Shown: one piece after another, positions 29,943 to 41,123 of the stretch
Position numbering within the stretch: position 1 is the first letter of the stretch
Layout of the letters: each line of letters starts with the position of its first letter
Assembly: GCA_023897205.1 (NCBI GenBank)
Contig: JAHWDD010000001.1
Coordinates: forward strand, 3,162,001-3,226,000
From: Exophiala sp. HKRS030
Taxonomy: Eukaryota > Ascomycota > Eurotiomycetes > Chaetothyriales > Herpotrichiellaceae
Direction of reading: 5' to 3'
Length of the DNA: 64,000 nucleotides
Notes under the pieces: model-generated
Databases searched by the model: none
What the model saw: only the letters and a program-made list of their open reading frames with translations
Told to the model about the DNA's origin: nothing
Made by a program: the position numbers and the translations under genes

Positions 29943-30749
29943 ATGTCCACCCGGTCCAACAAGCGGCAAAAGACCGATAACGGCGACAACCAAGCATACA
30001 AATTAATCTACTGGCCCAGCATTCCGGGACGCGGCGAACACATCCGTCTAGCTTTCGAAGCCACTGGCACACCTTACAGCGATGTGTCGAACGAAAGCAA
30101 AGACGGCATCAGCGCCGTGCTGGAGCAAATCAGTGACAAAAACCACGGGAATGAGAATAGTCCACCACCACTAGCCCCGCCAGTCCTCCAACATGGGGAT
30201 CAAGTGACCATATCCCAAACACCGAATATCCTGCTCTATCTAGGTCCAAAGCTAGGGCTGGTCCCGGACACCACCAACGACCCCATCGGCATCTACCACG
30301 TCAACGCCCTGGCACTGACTGCTTTGGATGGATTTTCCAACGAGGCGCATGACACGCATCATCCCATCGCGACGGGCGATTACTACGAAGACCAGAAACC
30401 TGAAGCACTCAAGAAAGCAAAGGATTACCGCGCAGCACGTCTGCCCAAGTTTCTTGGGTATTTCCAGCGTGTTCTTGATGGGCCGGCGTCTCAGGGTGGA
30501 GAGTATCTTTATGGTGGACAGTTGACGTATGCCGACTTGGTTCTGTTCGGGACCTTAGACGGCGTCACGTTCGCATTCCCGAAACGTCTGGCGGCGTTGC
30601 GAGCGAGTGGAAAGTACGACAAGGTGTTTGCGTTGTATGATCGTGTCAAGGAACATGAGAAGATCAAGGCGTATCTGGCGAGTGATAGGCGGCAGAAGTT
30701 CAGTAATGGCATTTATCGTCACTATCCGGAGTTGGATGGAGACGAGTAG
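29943..30749 (+). CDS. Glutathione S-transferase
   Basis: Conjugates glutathione to electrophiles in detoxification. Intronless, 268 aa. A short basic N-terminal tail (SNKRQK) precedes the thioredoxin-like domain: YKLIYWPSIPGRGEHIRLAF (about 19-38) matches the first beta strand and helix of sigma/alpha-like GSTs, and TISQTPNILLYLG (about 90-102) matches the glutathione gamma-Glu binding segment (usually QSxAI). The catalytic Tyr is expected in the first segment (YW). The helical C-terminal domain runs from about 110 to 250 (LTYADLVLFGTLDG). An insert of about 20 residues rich in Asn/Pro lies before the TISQ segment. The gene has a clear TATA box and is divergent from the lyase. Confidence 0.87.
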   Translation: MSTRSNKRQKTDNGDNQAYKLIYWPSIPGRGEHIRLAFEATGTPYSDVSNESKDGISAVLEQISDKNHGNENSPPPLAPPVLQHGDQVTISQTPNILLYLGPKLGLVPDTTNDPIGIYHVNALALTALDGFSNEAHDTHHPIATGDYYEDQKPEALKKAKDYRAARLPKFLGYFQRVLDGPASQGGEYLYGGQLTYADLVLFGTLDGVTFAFPKRLAALRASGKYDKVFALYDRVKEHEKIKAYLASDRRQKFSNGIYRHYPELDGDE

Positions 30750-30908
30750 CAGAGCACCCTAGACGAGTTGTTATCATAGGCTTAGGAAAAGCTTTGAAGG
30801 GATATAACAAAGTGTCACTTCTCAAAATGAGATATTCATTTCTTTTTATCATGTTAATCGTAAATCGCAGTATGTGCTGCCCACGTCTCAGAGACAGCCT
30901 TTGTTTCC

Positions 30909-32876
30909 TCAGCTGAAAATCCCCGGGTACAACAGCGTACTATTCTCGTTCTCAAATATCCAATCCACCACTACAGCGGTGCCATTATCCAAAGCCTCGA
31001 TCTGGTCCGCGGTGCACGTAGCACCAGGGTCATAAGCATAGCATACCCACAACGGCTCAGGTGGATCCTCGTTCTTGGAGTCCCACGTATCCGCTGGTCC
31101 AACCGTGCTATAACTTTCGTTAGCCGCGGTATCGACCTCTCCCGTGGCAATATCGAGGTTGAAGAGTGCACGGTGGAAGATGCGATACGCGGTCTCTGGC
31201 TGGTAAGCTGGCACTTCATGGCCAGCCTGGTAGACACGACTAAAGCTGAAATTTCCATACTGCCGCACCTGCCCACCGACATAGCTCTCGTTGGTCTGGA
31301 TCGGCTGATAGCCTGCGGCATGAAAATCCTCGGTCTTGGTGTAGTTGACTGCGAGGGACACGGCTTCTCCACCGATCCAGTTGCACGCGAAATCCCGATC
31401 ACCGTAGACGAGAGCCACTTTGATGTTGTTCTCGAGCAGGTACGTAACGTCCTCGAGCCAGCCGGGTCGTGGGTAGTCGCCGATACTCCGGAATGCCGTG
31501 GCCACGATGGAGGAAGACTGCGTGAAGTTCAGAGGCACGCCAAGGTCTGCCTGTACGTGTGGTTGATTCAGCCAGCCCACGTACCATGGTGCTGGGAATG
31601 GATCGGGGTCGAAAGTCGCGAAGTCGTAGTAGTTTCTCCCAGAGTACTCTAGGTATGGGTCACGGACGTAGTTTGAGCAAAACGTCTCGGCATCTTTGCA
31701 GATCTTGTTTACAGAAGCGTTCAACCCTCGCTGTGTCGCGTCGTATTCAAGCGAGAGGGTACGGCAATTGTCGATCCGGTCACGACATCCACCCTCACCA
31801 TAGTATGCGTCGTTCATTTGTTGATATATAGTCCTATTGACTGTCTCGATGCCATATGTATTGTTATACGCAATATGAGCGTAGGACGGCCATTGTACTT
31901 GTCGATCAATACAGCCGTTGATGATGAGCAAGGTGTCAAGATGAAGTGGGAAATTTTCTCCATCGTCATCTTGCCACGTACCGTTTTCGATCTTTTGATT
32001 CTGTTCTTCGAAGAAGGCAGCGTAGGCGGGTCCGTATCTACCACCATAACTTTCTGTAGCAATGCTGATTCGACTGTCGTTCGGGTGGTAGCCGGGAATT
32101 CTTGGAACCAAGTTTGAGCGAAATGCCAGAGTGCACGGGCTCCATTTAGACTGCCGAATGCGGTCGAGTTGGACTCCTGACTCGGATAGGTGCCTGTTTT
32201 GAATGTTTGATTCTGTTCGGGAACTTCATCGGTGCTGTTGAGAAGTGTGATCTCGTCACTAACTAGATCAATGGTGATGTTCTGCAGGGTATCGTACGAA
32301 AGGCCGACTTGTACTGGTTGGTCGAGGTACAGCATGTTTACTATTCGTGTCTCGCATCAATATCGCTTTCTGCAACAATGGCGGAACCACTCACCTTCGT
32401 TGTTCCAAGACCACGGATTCAGAGTAGTTGAGTTCGAGTCAGGGTTGACGAAGCATGGTCCATTTTCAACCAGAAGCCCAAGAAGAGAAGAACTACCCGG
32501 TCCTCCATTCATCCAGATAGATAGCGGTGCGTTCAATGGGTCTTTGCGTGCTTCGAAGAACCAGAAGAATGTGTTGATAGGATACTCTTGCGTTTCATTC
32601 AGATCGCGGAGTGCCCCAGGGGGCAGATGCACATAGCCAGCATACGATCGCACACCCGGAGTCGTTTCACAAACATGCGTCTTGTTCCTTTCCGTCAGTA
32701 AATTTATCTCGGTCGCGCATGAAATGGATTTCTAGCACCTCTTTGTATGATATGGACACTCCATCGCCAAACCTGGACTCTAGCACGGTAATGTTTTCTG
32801 GCGTTGGTGGAAATTGTGCTGAAGTGCGCAGCACCTGGAGAAACAATGCTATCACTATGACAAGGATATCAAACAT
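30909..32876 (-). CDS. Secreted serine carboxypeptidase, S10 family (3 exons, apparent -1 frameshift)
   Basis: Removes C-terminal residues from peptides, usually in the vacuole or secreted. Exons on the complement are 32739-32876, 32395-32680 and 30909-32340, about 618 aa once one base is restored. A signal peptide ([20 protein letters not shown]) starts exon 1. The splices give [21 protein letters not shown] and [22 protein letters not shown], both family-typical. The substrate motif [10 protein letters not shown], the nucleophile motif [11 protein letters not shown], the Asp region ([11 protein letters not shown]) and the His region ([12 protein letters not shown]) are present. At minus-strand CCC (32094-32096) the frame changes: FQEFP continues as [10 protein letters not shown] only if one C is added. 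All catalytic residues downstream are intact, so an assembly error is more likely than decay. Many NxS/T sites. Confidence 0.87.
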
Positions 32877-33702
32877 ATTGATGTAGAGGTAAATGAATCA
32901 ACTTTGGTATTGACCAAAGACACCGCTATCGGACCGTTACATATAGACTCCAATCCTCGCCGACTGAACTCCGGACGGCTGGCCTGAACGGTTGATACTT
33001 CATGCAGGAATTCTTACCGTCACGTACAGACATGTCGCTGAGCTCCTCATTCTCCGAAGATCAGCATTCTTTTACGCAAAGTGCCTGCGTTCCCAGTATA
33101 GGATGAGATTTCATCAACAATGAGCTGCCTGTCTGAGCCTGGCGTGTTGCCGATCATCCCAATAAGCCCCATCAAGACATCACCAATGCAACGCTTGGCG
33201 CTTCGCCGGAAGATCGAAGAGTGCCCTGCCGTCCGTGGTAAGGTTGCGCGTCATTTTCATATGGGTTTTGAAATGAGCCCTGATTAAAAGAATAACTGAT
33301 AGTTGAATCTCCCCGCAGTGCCTAGAACTCTCTCTGTGGTTGGTTTTAATAATTGCGATCAACCTAACCGCCCTAGGAGTAGTGAGGCTTGAGCCTCAGG
33401 CCATCGATGGCTCAGGGCCCCGGGTGCCCATGTCCGAAACTGCAGATAACGCTTAATGGCTCTACGGACTATAATTTGTATCGCCGGCCTATGTCAGAAA
33501 GAGGTCCATTGCCACTACCTCCATCCTGTTGGTATCAGCTCTTTACTCAAGTGCCAAGGGCTGGGGATGCGGAGCAAGTGCATAAAGACGTCATGTAGTA
33601 TCTCCTTATGACATACGTTGAAAGTTCGAGATTCGATGCATTCAGAGTCGTCGCGCTGTAGCTGCTCTAAAGCCACATACCCATTCTCGTCAAGACATCA
33701 AT
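32877..33702. other. Divergent promoter region between carboxypeptidase and formamidase
   Basis: No gene is visible; only short frames. Confidence 0.5.
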
Positions 33703-34716
33703 ATGAGCGGACTCGGAGGCTTGAACAAGACGACAGGCGGTATCGTCATTGCCGCTGTTCAATCACAACTCTTTCGCGTCGACAATCCAGACGACCTAGC
33801 AAAGGCGACCAAACATGTATGCAGCCTTGTCCGGAGAGCGAAACAAGAATATCCGGCAGTAGATCTTGTTTTGTTTCCGGAGTACTGTATTCACGGTCTC
33901 TCAATGTCAATGGATCCAAGCATCATGTGCACCTTGAGTGGTCCCGAAGTTGCAGCATTCAAGAAAGTCTGTGCGGAAGAGAAAGTCTGGGGTATTTTCA
34001 GCATCATGGAGAAAAATAACAGCTCTGCTGATTCAAACCCATGGAACGTCGGCATCACTATTGATTCTGATGGTTCACTCGTCGATTATTATCGAAAGTT
34101 ACACCCATGGGTTCCAGTCGAGCCTTGGTTCCCCGGTAATCACGGGATATCCGTTTTCACTGGACCTGCAGGTGTCAAGATGTCTTTGATCATCTGTCAC
34201 GATGGGATGTTCCCGGAGGTTGCCCGCGAGGCAGCTTACCTTGGAGCTGAGGTTATGTTCAGGACGGCCGGATACACTTCGCCTATCAAGAATAGTTGGG
34301 AAATCACTAACCGTGCCAATGCTTTCACAAATCTCATGTACACCGTCAGTGTTGCGCTTGCTGGAGCGGACTCGACTTGGCGTAGTATGGGACAAGCGAT
34401 GTTCGTTGACCCAGAGGGCAATATCCTTGAGCGCGGTGATGGGACTGCCGACCATATCGTGGCGTGCGAGATCAGGCCAGAAGAGGTACGGCGTCGAAGA
34501 AGGGAATGGGGTGTCGAGAACAATCTTTATCAGCTGGGACATCGAGGCTATGTTGCTGTAAAAGACGGTGCACGCGATTGCCCATACACATATATGAAAG
34601 ACCTGATATCTGGTGGGTATGCCCAAGCCGAGGACAATGAAGTCCAGATCAAGGACGGGACCGTTTGTGGGTTCCCCCTATCGACGGCCAAATACTTCGC
34701 CGATACCCCATACTAA
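33703..34716 (+). CDS. Formamidase, nitrilase-superfamily AmiF type
   Basis: Hydrolyses formamide to formate and ammonia. Intronless, 337 aa, the same size as bacterial AmiF. The nitrilase triad is visible: Glu in [11 protein letters not shown] (about residue 60), Lys in YYRKLHPW (about 133) and Cys in [11 protein letters not shown] (about 166). GVFSIME-like ([10 protein letters not shown]), [20 protein letters not shown] and [14 protein letters not shown] agree with AmiF rather than the unrelated acetamidase/formamidase FmdA family used by many fungi. The protein starts [20 protein letters not shown], similar in layout to bacterial AmiF. It is divergent from the carboxypeptidase gene. A nitrogen-scavenging role is inferred. 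Codon use does not look different from its neighbours. Confidence 0.88.
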   Translation: MSGLGGLNKTTGGIVIAAVQSQLFRVDNPDDLAKATKHVCSLVRRAKQEYPAVDLVLFPEYCIHGLSMSMDPSIMCTLSGPEVAAFKKVCAEEKVWGIFSIMEKNNSSADSNPWNVGITIDSDGSLVDYYRKLHPWVPVEPWFPGNHGISVFTGPAGVKMSLIICHDGMFPEVAREAAYLGAEVMFRTAGYTSPIKNSWEITNRANAFTNLMYTVSVALAGADSTWRSMGQAMFVDPEGNILERGDGTADHIVACEIRPEEVRRRRREWGVENNLYQLGHRGYVAVKDGARDCPYTYMKDLISGGYAQAEDNEVQIKDGTVCGFPLSTAKYFADTPY

Positions 34717-36410
34717 TCTAGTCGACTGGTCCGATGACTCTTTGCTTTATACGATCATTGCATTGCTGGATGAGTGCTTAGATACTGGAGCAATCAAAGA
34801 GAAGAACATCTTAAATCTAGACTTTCCCGATTATGGTGCACTGAGTTTCCTGTCTCGGGTCGCGGGAAATGTGACCCATTTTCCTCCCTGGGGTACAAGC
34901 TTGATTCTTATTTCGAGTTTGCTCTCATAAAGGTGAATTTTAGTTGTCTGTTGCTGGAAGCTTTCTTTCAAGAGCGGGCCTTATGTGTGAATAACAGTGG
35001 TATCTGGCCAGCCAGATCAAATACCTCCGATCTACGTCGAGACCGCCGTGGTCCACGACCATCCGCCATTCCTCCACGGCTGAAATTGCCGTCAACACTC
35101 GCAACTCAGAGCCCTTCTTCCTCCAGAATCACTTCACAATATGCGCCATTTTTGTAGGATGCACCGATAAAAATTCCTAAGAAGGCGTCAATGCTTGCCC
35201 TGAGGGGGCAGGAATGATTCCAGTGAATAGACTCTGATGTCGTTTCAGCCAGGCCCCGCATAACGGATGCCTTTTTGTAAAACCTCCTCGATTGTGGTAA
35301 ACATTTCGATGCATTTCTCAACCGCCAGCAGTCCGTCCTTATCATCGGGTCCCGGTTGATATGAGGCAAGGAATTCCTTAATCTGGTTGGGAGCCGATTC
35401 AGACACTCGATGACCAAATCGCGTTACGCCGTGGTAGTATAATACCGGTAACTTGTTTGGGATCACCGGCATATCGTCAACTCTCTCGATGGTGTTCTAT
35501 GTTACCCTATCGGCAGAGTGGACCTCGTTCGCCTCCTATCTCGCGGCTGCTGCTCAGTCATTTCTCACTGTTCAGCTCATGTTTGCCGTACCAAAGAGTC
35601 TCAAGGCGTCAACAGAGGGGTGGAACTTCTATGCCGCTCACAATGGACTGATGGCCGAGGGGACGTGTGTCCTCAACTAACAACCAATCTTAAATGACTT
35701 CCGGGACCCGAATCTCCTGCATCTCGACAAGCCTAGGGATAAGCGACCCTTTGATCACTTGTTGTCATTCACCCCTGCCCCAGGTGAATGCTCGGCGGCT
35801 GCAAAGACATGATGCTTGTGAATATCTTGTAATCATCTCTCCATTATACTCGCTCATCCCAAGATTAGTCAAGGGTTCACTGAAGCACCAGACTCGTCTA
35901 ATTGAGCGAATTTTTCCCAAGAGGATGGTCAAAGCGATTTCAAGTTACCGAAAGTTTTGGTTATCAACAACGTGGGACTTCTGTTTTTAATTACTAGCGC
36001 AGGCGTTGTTGCGTGGAGCGTGAAATTTGTTCATCCATTGAGCGTTTTGGGGTTTTGCGAGTCCGACCAGTTCGTGATGCATAAATAATGTCGTTGTGTA
36101 AGCTCTACTTACGGACAGCCCGGAGGTATCGGGTGATAGTTCACGAAGGCTTTAAGGCATCTTGGATTTTGGGGTTGACAAGGGCCAATTTTGGACGACC
36201 GTCTCTTGGCGTCATCGAACCGAAAACTCGAGATTCACACCCGACATATAATATCTCAGTTTGCAATCATCATCTGCTGAAACTCCTCGGCACAGAGACT
36301 AGAGACCTATAGATATTACTTTCAACGCCGAAACACATGGAGTCTCATGATTGACGAAGACATCTGAGAAAGATTTCTGAAATGGAGATGAATATCCTAA
36401 ATCCTACAAA
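34717..36410. other. 1.7-kb intergenic region with possible gene fragments
   Basis: The minus strand at 35245-35472 has a protein-like frame (LPVLYYHGVTRFGHRV, then KDGLLAVEKCIEMFTTIEEV), and a second frame at 35157-35220 reads ASIDAFLGIFIGASYKNGAY. They are not joined by good splice sites, have no start with a signal or domain, and I cannot name a family. A decayed gene is possible. The rest appears non-coding. Confidence 0.3.
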
Positions 36411-38282
36411 ATGGGAATCCCTCGACTGACTCAAGATCTCGCCCCCTACGCCGAGGTCGTCTGCGTCGGGAAGCCAGGTCTGAGCAGCCATAGAGAGTAT
36501 GCTTGCGTTGAACGTGTCGTCATAGATGGACCTTCGCTCGTCTATGCCATCTACAATAAACTGCTAGCGCATGAGATCGTGAGTTCACCCGCTCCGCAAG
36601 GCGTATCTCCAAGATACTCCGACATCAATGCCGGAGTACTGCATTTCTTGACTACTCTTGAGAGCCACTGTGCCAAAGTCACAGCCATTATATTCGATGG
36701 CGGCCTGCCCGAGTCGAAACGCCCAACGCGGCTTGATCGGATGGAGAAGCTCCGATTGCAACTCGAACTGTACCGAAATGGGTGCCCCAAGGGCTCGGTA
36801 TCTACAATCGCAAAGGCTCCAGATATTAAAACAGCACTATGGAGTGACGCCCCGTCGCCATCAAGCAGGAAACTCGTCCCAATACCACCACCGTTTATGG
36901 TTCCAAGCGTGGTTGAATACCTGCGATCCAGTGGATGGCAAGATCGAGTATCAGTCGTCCCTGGAGAGGCTGACGGCTTTTGTGCATCTACTGCCCGCAT
37001 ACACGATGCTGGTGTCATAACCAACGACTCGGATCTAGGCCTGTACGATCTAGGTTCGAACGCTACGATCATCGTGCTCAAATCCATCGAGAAGAAAGTG
37101 ACTGCTGACGGGAAAGGGTCATCAATCATTGCACTGTCATTACGGCCCGACGTCATTGTCAAAAGCCTAAATGTCCCATCCATGGTTCGATTTGGGTTCG
37201 AAAGACTTCACGATCCTAGCGTGTCAACATCTATCATAAGCGAAAGAACGCGACAACCACTCCAACCCGAAAGAATGAGCCACTATGAACAATTCCTGGC
37301 ACTCTACACAGACAGCGTTCCTACAGGGTCCATCAAGCTGCAGTATGCCCTGGATCTTCTTGATCCACGAACTGCTGAGCTCATCACTGATCGCGGCGAC
37401 TCACCGTCCATCTACCTCGTCCCACTATCCGAAGACCCGGGACGTGATTCCTCATGGCTATATGGTGCTGAGGTGCGTCAACTGGCATACTCGTTATTGA
37501 ACTCTCTCTTTCCCATGGGAGGCCCCGGTACTATATTCGAGTATGCCAGGAAGGGGCAGAGAATTGCCGCCACTGAGGTGGCATTGCTAAATCCATCTGC
37601 GCTGGTCGAAAAGCTTGAAGCCTGCCACCGGACACTCAAGTCCCACTTCAGCAACCTAGAAGATCTCACTGATCCCTTAGTCGCCTGGTATATGCTTGCC
37701 TTCCAGACTGTACAGAACCACAAGCTCGTTATGGACAAGGCCAAGCTTGAACCCCTGAACATCTGTCGAACTATCGGCCTCGTCCCCGCAGCCATCCAGC
37801 CCACCGTCGCGTGGGACGACATCCATGCCTTCGCCAATGCACAAGCCGTACTCTACTCACTGAGGATGCTGAAGCAGATTGCAACATACGTTATAGCCAC
37901 TCATTCGTCCGCGGATGTCATCGACGCGCAACCCAAGGCTGTATGGGAGGAGTACCTACCACAGCTCCTGAACAGTCTCGAGCGCCTACCACCCATCGAA
38001 GACCTCTTTCTCGACATCCCCAACCTCCGCAGCCGACTTGCAAACCTGGACACCGAGGTGAAGCAGGTATATGTGTCACAAATGATGACACTGCTTGGAG
38101 GCATAGAGGAGACTGCACAGCCAGAGCGCGCCGTGCGTGACACTCGCTCTCCAGGATCGCAGCGGGAACCGCAGTGGAAACTTACGAAGCGCAAGCGGAA
38201 GAAGGTGAAAACGCCGGCTCCAGCGCATTCTTCCAAGCCTGCGAGGAACTTGAATAGCTTTTCGGCCCTCGTGGGGATATGA
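36411..38282 (+). CDS. Asteroid/XPG-like nuclease-domain protein
   Basis: Intronless, 623 aa. The N-terminus MGIPRLTQDLAPYAEVV followed by VVIDGPSLVYAIYN (about residues 37-50) and IIFDGGLPESKRPTRLDRM (about 93-111) forms an XPG N-type PIN fold. VPGEADGFCAS with VITNDSDLGLYDLG (about 182-215) is the XPG-I part. This arrangement matches the fungal asteroid-domain family. Several acidic metal-ligand positions are kept (D in IDGPS, D in IFDGG, E/D in PGEAD, D in TNDSD), so a flap- or structure-specific nuclease activity is possible but unproven. The C-terminal half is helical, and the tail is Lys/Arg-rich (KLTKRKRKKVK), a likely nuclear localisation signal. Confidence 0.8.
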   Translation: MGIPRLTQDLAPYAEVVCVGKPGLSSHREYACVERVVIDGPSLVYAIYNKLLAHEIVSSPAPQGVSPRYSDINAGVLHFLTTLESHCAKVTAIIFDGGLPESKRPTRLDRMEKLRLQLELYRNGCPKGSVSTIAKAPDIKTALWSDAPSPSSRKLVPIPPPFMVPSVVEYLRSSGWQDRVSVVPGEADGFCASTARIHDAGVITNDSDLGLYDLGSNATIIVLKSIEKKVTADGKGSSIIALSLRPDVIVKSLNVPSMVRFGFERLHDPSVSTSIISERTRQPLQPERMSHYEQFLALYTDSVPTGSIKLQYALDLLDPRTAELITDRGDSPSIYLVPLSEDPGRDSSWLYGAEVRQLAYSLLNSLFPMGGPGTIFEYARKGQRIAATEVALLNPSALVEKLEACHRTLKSHFSNLEDLTDPLVAWYMLAFQTVQNHKLVMDKAKLEPLNICRTIGLVPAAIQPTVAWDDIHAFANAQAVLYSLRMLKQIATYVIATHSSADVIDAQPKAVWEEYLPQLLNSLERLPPIEDLFLDIPNLRSRLANLDTEVKQVYVSQMMTLLGGIEETAQPERAVRDTRSPGSQREPQWKLTKRKRKKVKTPAPAHSSKPARNLNSFSALVGI

Positions 38283-38428
38283 TCGAAGATGAGGGACAGG
38301 CATTTAGATTTGTCATTTGTGCAATCTAAAAACACTGACTATTACCGTGCACTATATCTCGAGAATCTATATTCTCACATCTCTATTACTGCAGTCCGAC
38401 CAACCACCCTTTTCAATCTGAAGGGTTT

Positions 38429-39364
38429 CTAATATGGCGCAGGACAGGTACGCTGGTGTTCATAATTCCAACCAAAGGCGTCCCAGACACCGTACAAATG
38501 CAACAAACAGGCTAAGACGACAAAGACATGGAAGATCTGATGCGACGAAAACCAAATGTCGAACTTGCCAGGCCAGATGGATTCAGGGATCCGTGTGGCG
38601 AAAAAGAATGCTCCGGTGCCGTATACCAAGCCTTCGGCAAAATAGTAGGGCATGCCGGAACGAATCCACATCTCATCCCAGCCATAGAGGTATATGCCGT
38701 GGATTATTGGGGCGAAGCCGGACAGTCCAGTCGCGATGAACGCGTGGGTGCGCAGATTGCGGTACTTCAGGCCTTGTAGTTGTGGATGCAGGACTAGTGT
38801 TGAGGTCGTTATGCTCAGCGTGATGATCATGGTCCAATATGTATAGCGCAGAGTTGGCTCGCAGTAGAAGCCCACGTAGATGCCGGAGAAGAAACTACCC
38901 AGGATCAGAGTCAGGATTCCTACATAATCGACTCGTAACATCAGGTGTGAGAGATTCGTGTGGTTCATCAACGTGTGGTATGTGGCGCTGAGCGTCATGG
39001 TGATTACCGCAGCCCAGATGTTGCAGCCGAACACTACGAGATCGAATGTCGATGCCTCAGGATAGGTATAATTGATACCACTGTAGATAAGAAACTGGCC
39101 GAATAGTAATGCGATCGCAGGTATAAGATGTGTATAGATGTTGACAGTCTCGTTGTGCATGTGGCCCAGTGATCGCGCGCATGACAGGCAAGAATCCGAT
39201 ACTGGTCGATACCCGGATTTGGTGAAGTGGTTGTCGCGATGCCATTCGGGAAGATCGTCATATGACAGTAATCGGACATATTGCGATGCTTGTTGTCGCG
39301 CATGCTCAAAATGCGGCCGCTCTAGTTTTGCGCGTGGTTTGCGATATGCGAGAATAAAAGACAT
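38429..39364 (-). CDS. PAQR/hemolysin III family seven-TM receptor (Izh-like)
   Basis: Intronless, 311 aa. Fungal PAQR proteins (Izh1-4 in yeast, homologs of adiponectin receptors) act in zinc and lipid/sterol homeostasis and may have ceramidase-like activity. A cytoplasmic N-terminus precedes the core ARSLGHMHNETVNIYTHLIP (about 63-83), where the family motif normally reads ...ETxNIWTHL. Seven hydrophobic segments follow. Metal-ligand residues are visible: Ser and His in MTLSATYHTLMNHT (about 122-135), Asp in MLRVDYVGIL, and the His pair in SSHQIFHVFVVLACLLHLYG (about 272-291). The family assignment is firm. Confidence 0.92.
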   Translation of the reverse strand: MSFILAYRKPRAKLERPHFEHARQQASQYVRLLSYDDLPEWHRDNHFTKSGYRPVSDSCLSCARSLGHMHNETVNIYTHLIPAIALLFGQFLIYSGINYTYPEASTFDLVVFGCNIWAAVITMTLSATYHTLMNHTNLSHLMLRVDYVGILTLILGSFFSGIYVGFYCEPTLRYTYWTMIITLSITTSTLVLHPQLQGLKYRNLRTHAFIATGLSGFAPIIHGIYLYGWDEMWIRSGMPYYFAEGLVYGTGAFFFATRIPESIWPGKFDIWFSSHQIFHVFVVLACLLHLYGVWDAFGWNYEHQRTCPAPY

Positions 39365-39977
39365 GGTGTAAGAATTCTATTTTCATGCCGTTTTGGCCGT
39401 GTCCAGGTCTGTAGTGGAAAGAAAGCAAGTCGACGACGACCTAGCGACACGCCAGGTCAACCACGCTGACTGCAACAGCACAACGAGTGTGGCTCATGAG
39501 TGTGAAGAGAGCTTGGGAACGGGGAAATGAGAGAGGTTATTTTGAAGGGAAGCGAAGTGCTTGATTTTTGGCTAAAGAAGCGACAATCTGCAGCAACCCC
39601 ACCTTGTTCCCGCTTGCATGCTGGTGTGTTCGCATCCACGGAACAGAAGTGTTTGTGAAGGACAAGAGCGCGAGGCTACAAAAAGGTACAGGGAGCATGT
39701 GGCAAGTCGTTGGGGTAAAGATGGTCGCTGATCGCTCGATCACCGACGCGAGAGTCGCCAAACCAAACCAGAAACGTGATTTACCATTACCCAAATAGCC
39801 GGCTCATTCCGTGCCGAACAAGGCACACGAAGTGGGCTTCGGAGCGAACATTGGATCCATGCATTGAAGTGATGTAATTCTTCTCCATCGTTCGGAGTTT
39901 TCTCTCCTATGGCAAAAGAGATTTTCGATGTTTCTTAACCGGTAATTGAGAATATCGTTGCAATTGTGATTGGTTGC
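39365..39977. other. Intergenic, no gene seen
   Basis: This is the 5' region of the PAQR gene and the 3' flank of the MaoC-domain gene. No coding signature is visible. Confidence 0.45.
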
Positions 39978-41123
39978 TTAATCAGCAGCTACCGGAGTAC
40001 TCCTCAACGAACCCATACTGCCTGAGACACGGATTTTTCCTTTGGAAGCAATTTCAAAGGTGGATATCTTCGGCTTTCCCTTTTGGTTGCTTGAGTCGGT
40101 TGATAGCTGGAGTCCGAATTCCAGTTTGGCAGGAACAGTGACTGGACGTTTGAAGGAGACTTCCATCCAGAGTGGCTGCGACATGGATAACGTGTTGTCT
40201 TCAAGAGACACTACATCAGAAGCAAAGGCTTTGGCGACGACATGATTTCCATGAGCTATTTTATCAGGAAAACCGAACATCCTCGCGGCAATCCCCGATA
40301 TGTGGATTGGGTTGTAATCTTTGCAAACTTTGGCCCATGCGGCTGGTTCTCGAGAATGCATGGAGAATGTCGACTTTATCGGCAGTGCTGTAGTCCGCTG
40401 GTCCTTACCGGCGGAGCTGATATTGGTTGGGATGTCAGGGGATGTGTCAGCGAATTGTAACATGGTGAAGATCTGCCGGTAAACAGCGGTTGATCCACCG
40501 CCGACAGTGTCGAATACGTTTATCGAAACGCTGAGGTCGATCTCCAGCCCACGCTTCACAAGTCTCTTGCTTTTTGAAACTGCTGCCTCAAGCAGCATCT
40601 CTTTGTAAGTGACCAACCTCTGAGGATGACACAAGTCTGGTCTAAGGAGTTCGAAACGATTGCGAACATTGACCGCCCCCAACGGTCGAACCTCACAGTT
40701 TCTGGTAGCCAACAACAACAGCATGGCTGGCTCACTCAAAGCTGACAACAGCAATGTCAACTGCACTTCGTTCCATTGGAGTACATCGACTTCTTTACCT
40801 TGGACAGCGAAAAGGTAGGCGTCAAGGTCAGACTTGGTGATCTTCAAAGGCATTGACAAGAACTCCTCCTCATTAGCATTACCTGGGACTGCATTTCTTG
40901 AGGAAGATGACCGCTTGATAGCATGTTCTAATGAGCGTCCAGCAAAGAGTAAGAGCACGAGCGCGACTTCAGAGACTTTCAGACTCAAAGGAGAGAAATC
41001 TAAGCAGGTCTTGCTTGCTGGTTTGAACAAAGGACGTAACCGGCGACATAATAGAGCTATCCACAACACAATGGTAGCAAAGCCAAGTGTGGATATGGTG
41101 AGAAATATAGTCAAAAGTGCCAT
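39978..41123 (-). CDS. MaoC-like hot-dog dehydratase-domain protein with N-terminal membrane anchor
   Basis: I chose the ATG at 41123 (381 aa), which opens directly into a hydrophobic segment (MALLTIFLTISTLGFATIVLWIALL). The frame extends to 41210 with 29 further residues of little character. The C-terminal third has the MaoC/hydratase-2 motif: KDYNPIHISGIAARMFGFPDKIAHGNHVVAKA (key residues D, N, H, then G-F and A-H-G). Proteins with this motif hydrate or dehydrate acyl thioesters. The middle part (about 120-270) includes a second, degenerate hot-dog-like half (NVRNRFELLRPDLCHP). The membrane anchor suggests action at the ER or mitochondrial surface in fatty-acid metabolism, but the substrate is unknown. 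Confidence 0.72.
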   Translation of the reverse strand: MALLTIFLTISTLGFATIVLWIALLCRRLRPLFKPASKTCLDFSPLSLKVSEVALVLLLFAGRSLEHAIKRSSSSRNAVPGNANEEEFLSMPLKITKSDLDAYLFAVQGKEVDVLQWNEVQLTLLLSALSEPAMLLLLATRNCEVRPLGAVNVRNRFELLRPDLCHPQRLVTYKEMLLEAAVSKSKRLVKRGLEIDLSVSINVFDTVGGGSTAVYRQIFTMLQFADTSPDIPTNISSAGKDQRTTALPIKSTFSMHSREPAAWAKVCKDYNPIHISGIAARMFGFPDKIAHGNHVVAKAFASDVVSLEDNTLSMSQPLWMEVSFKRPVTVPAKLEFGLQLSTDSSNQKGKPKISTFEIASKGKIRVSGSMGSLRSTPVAAD

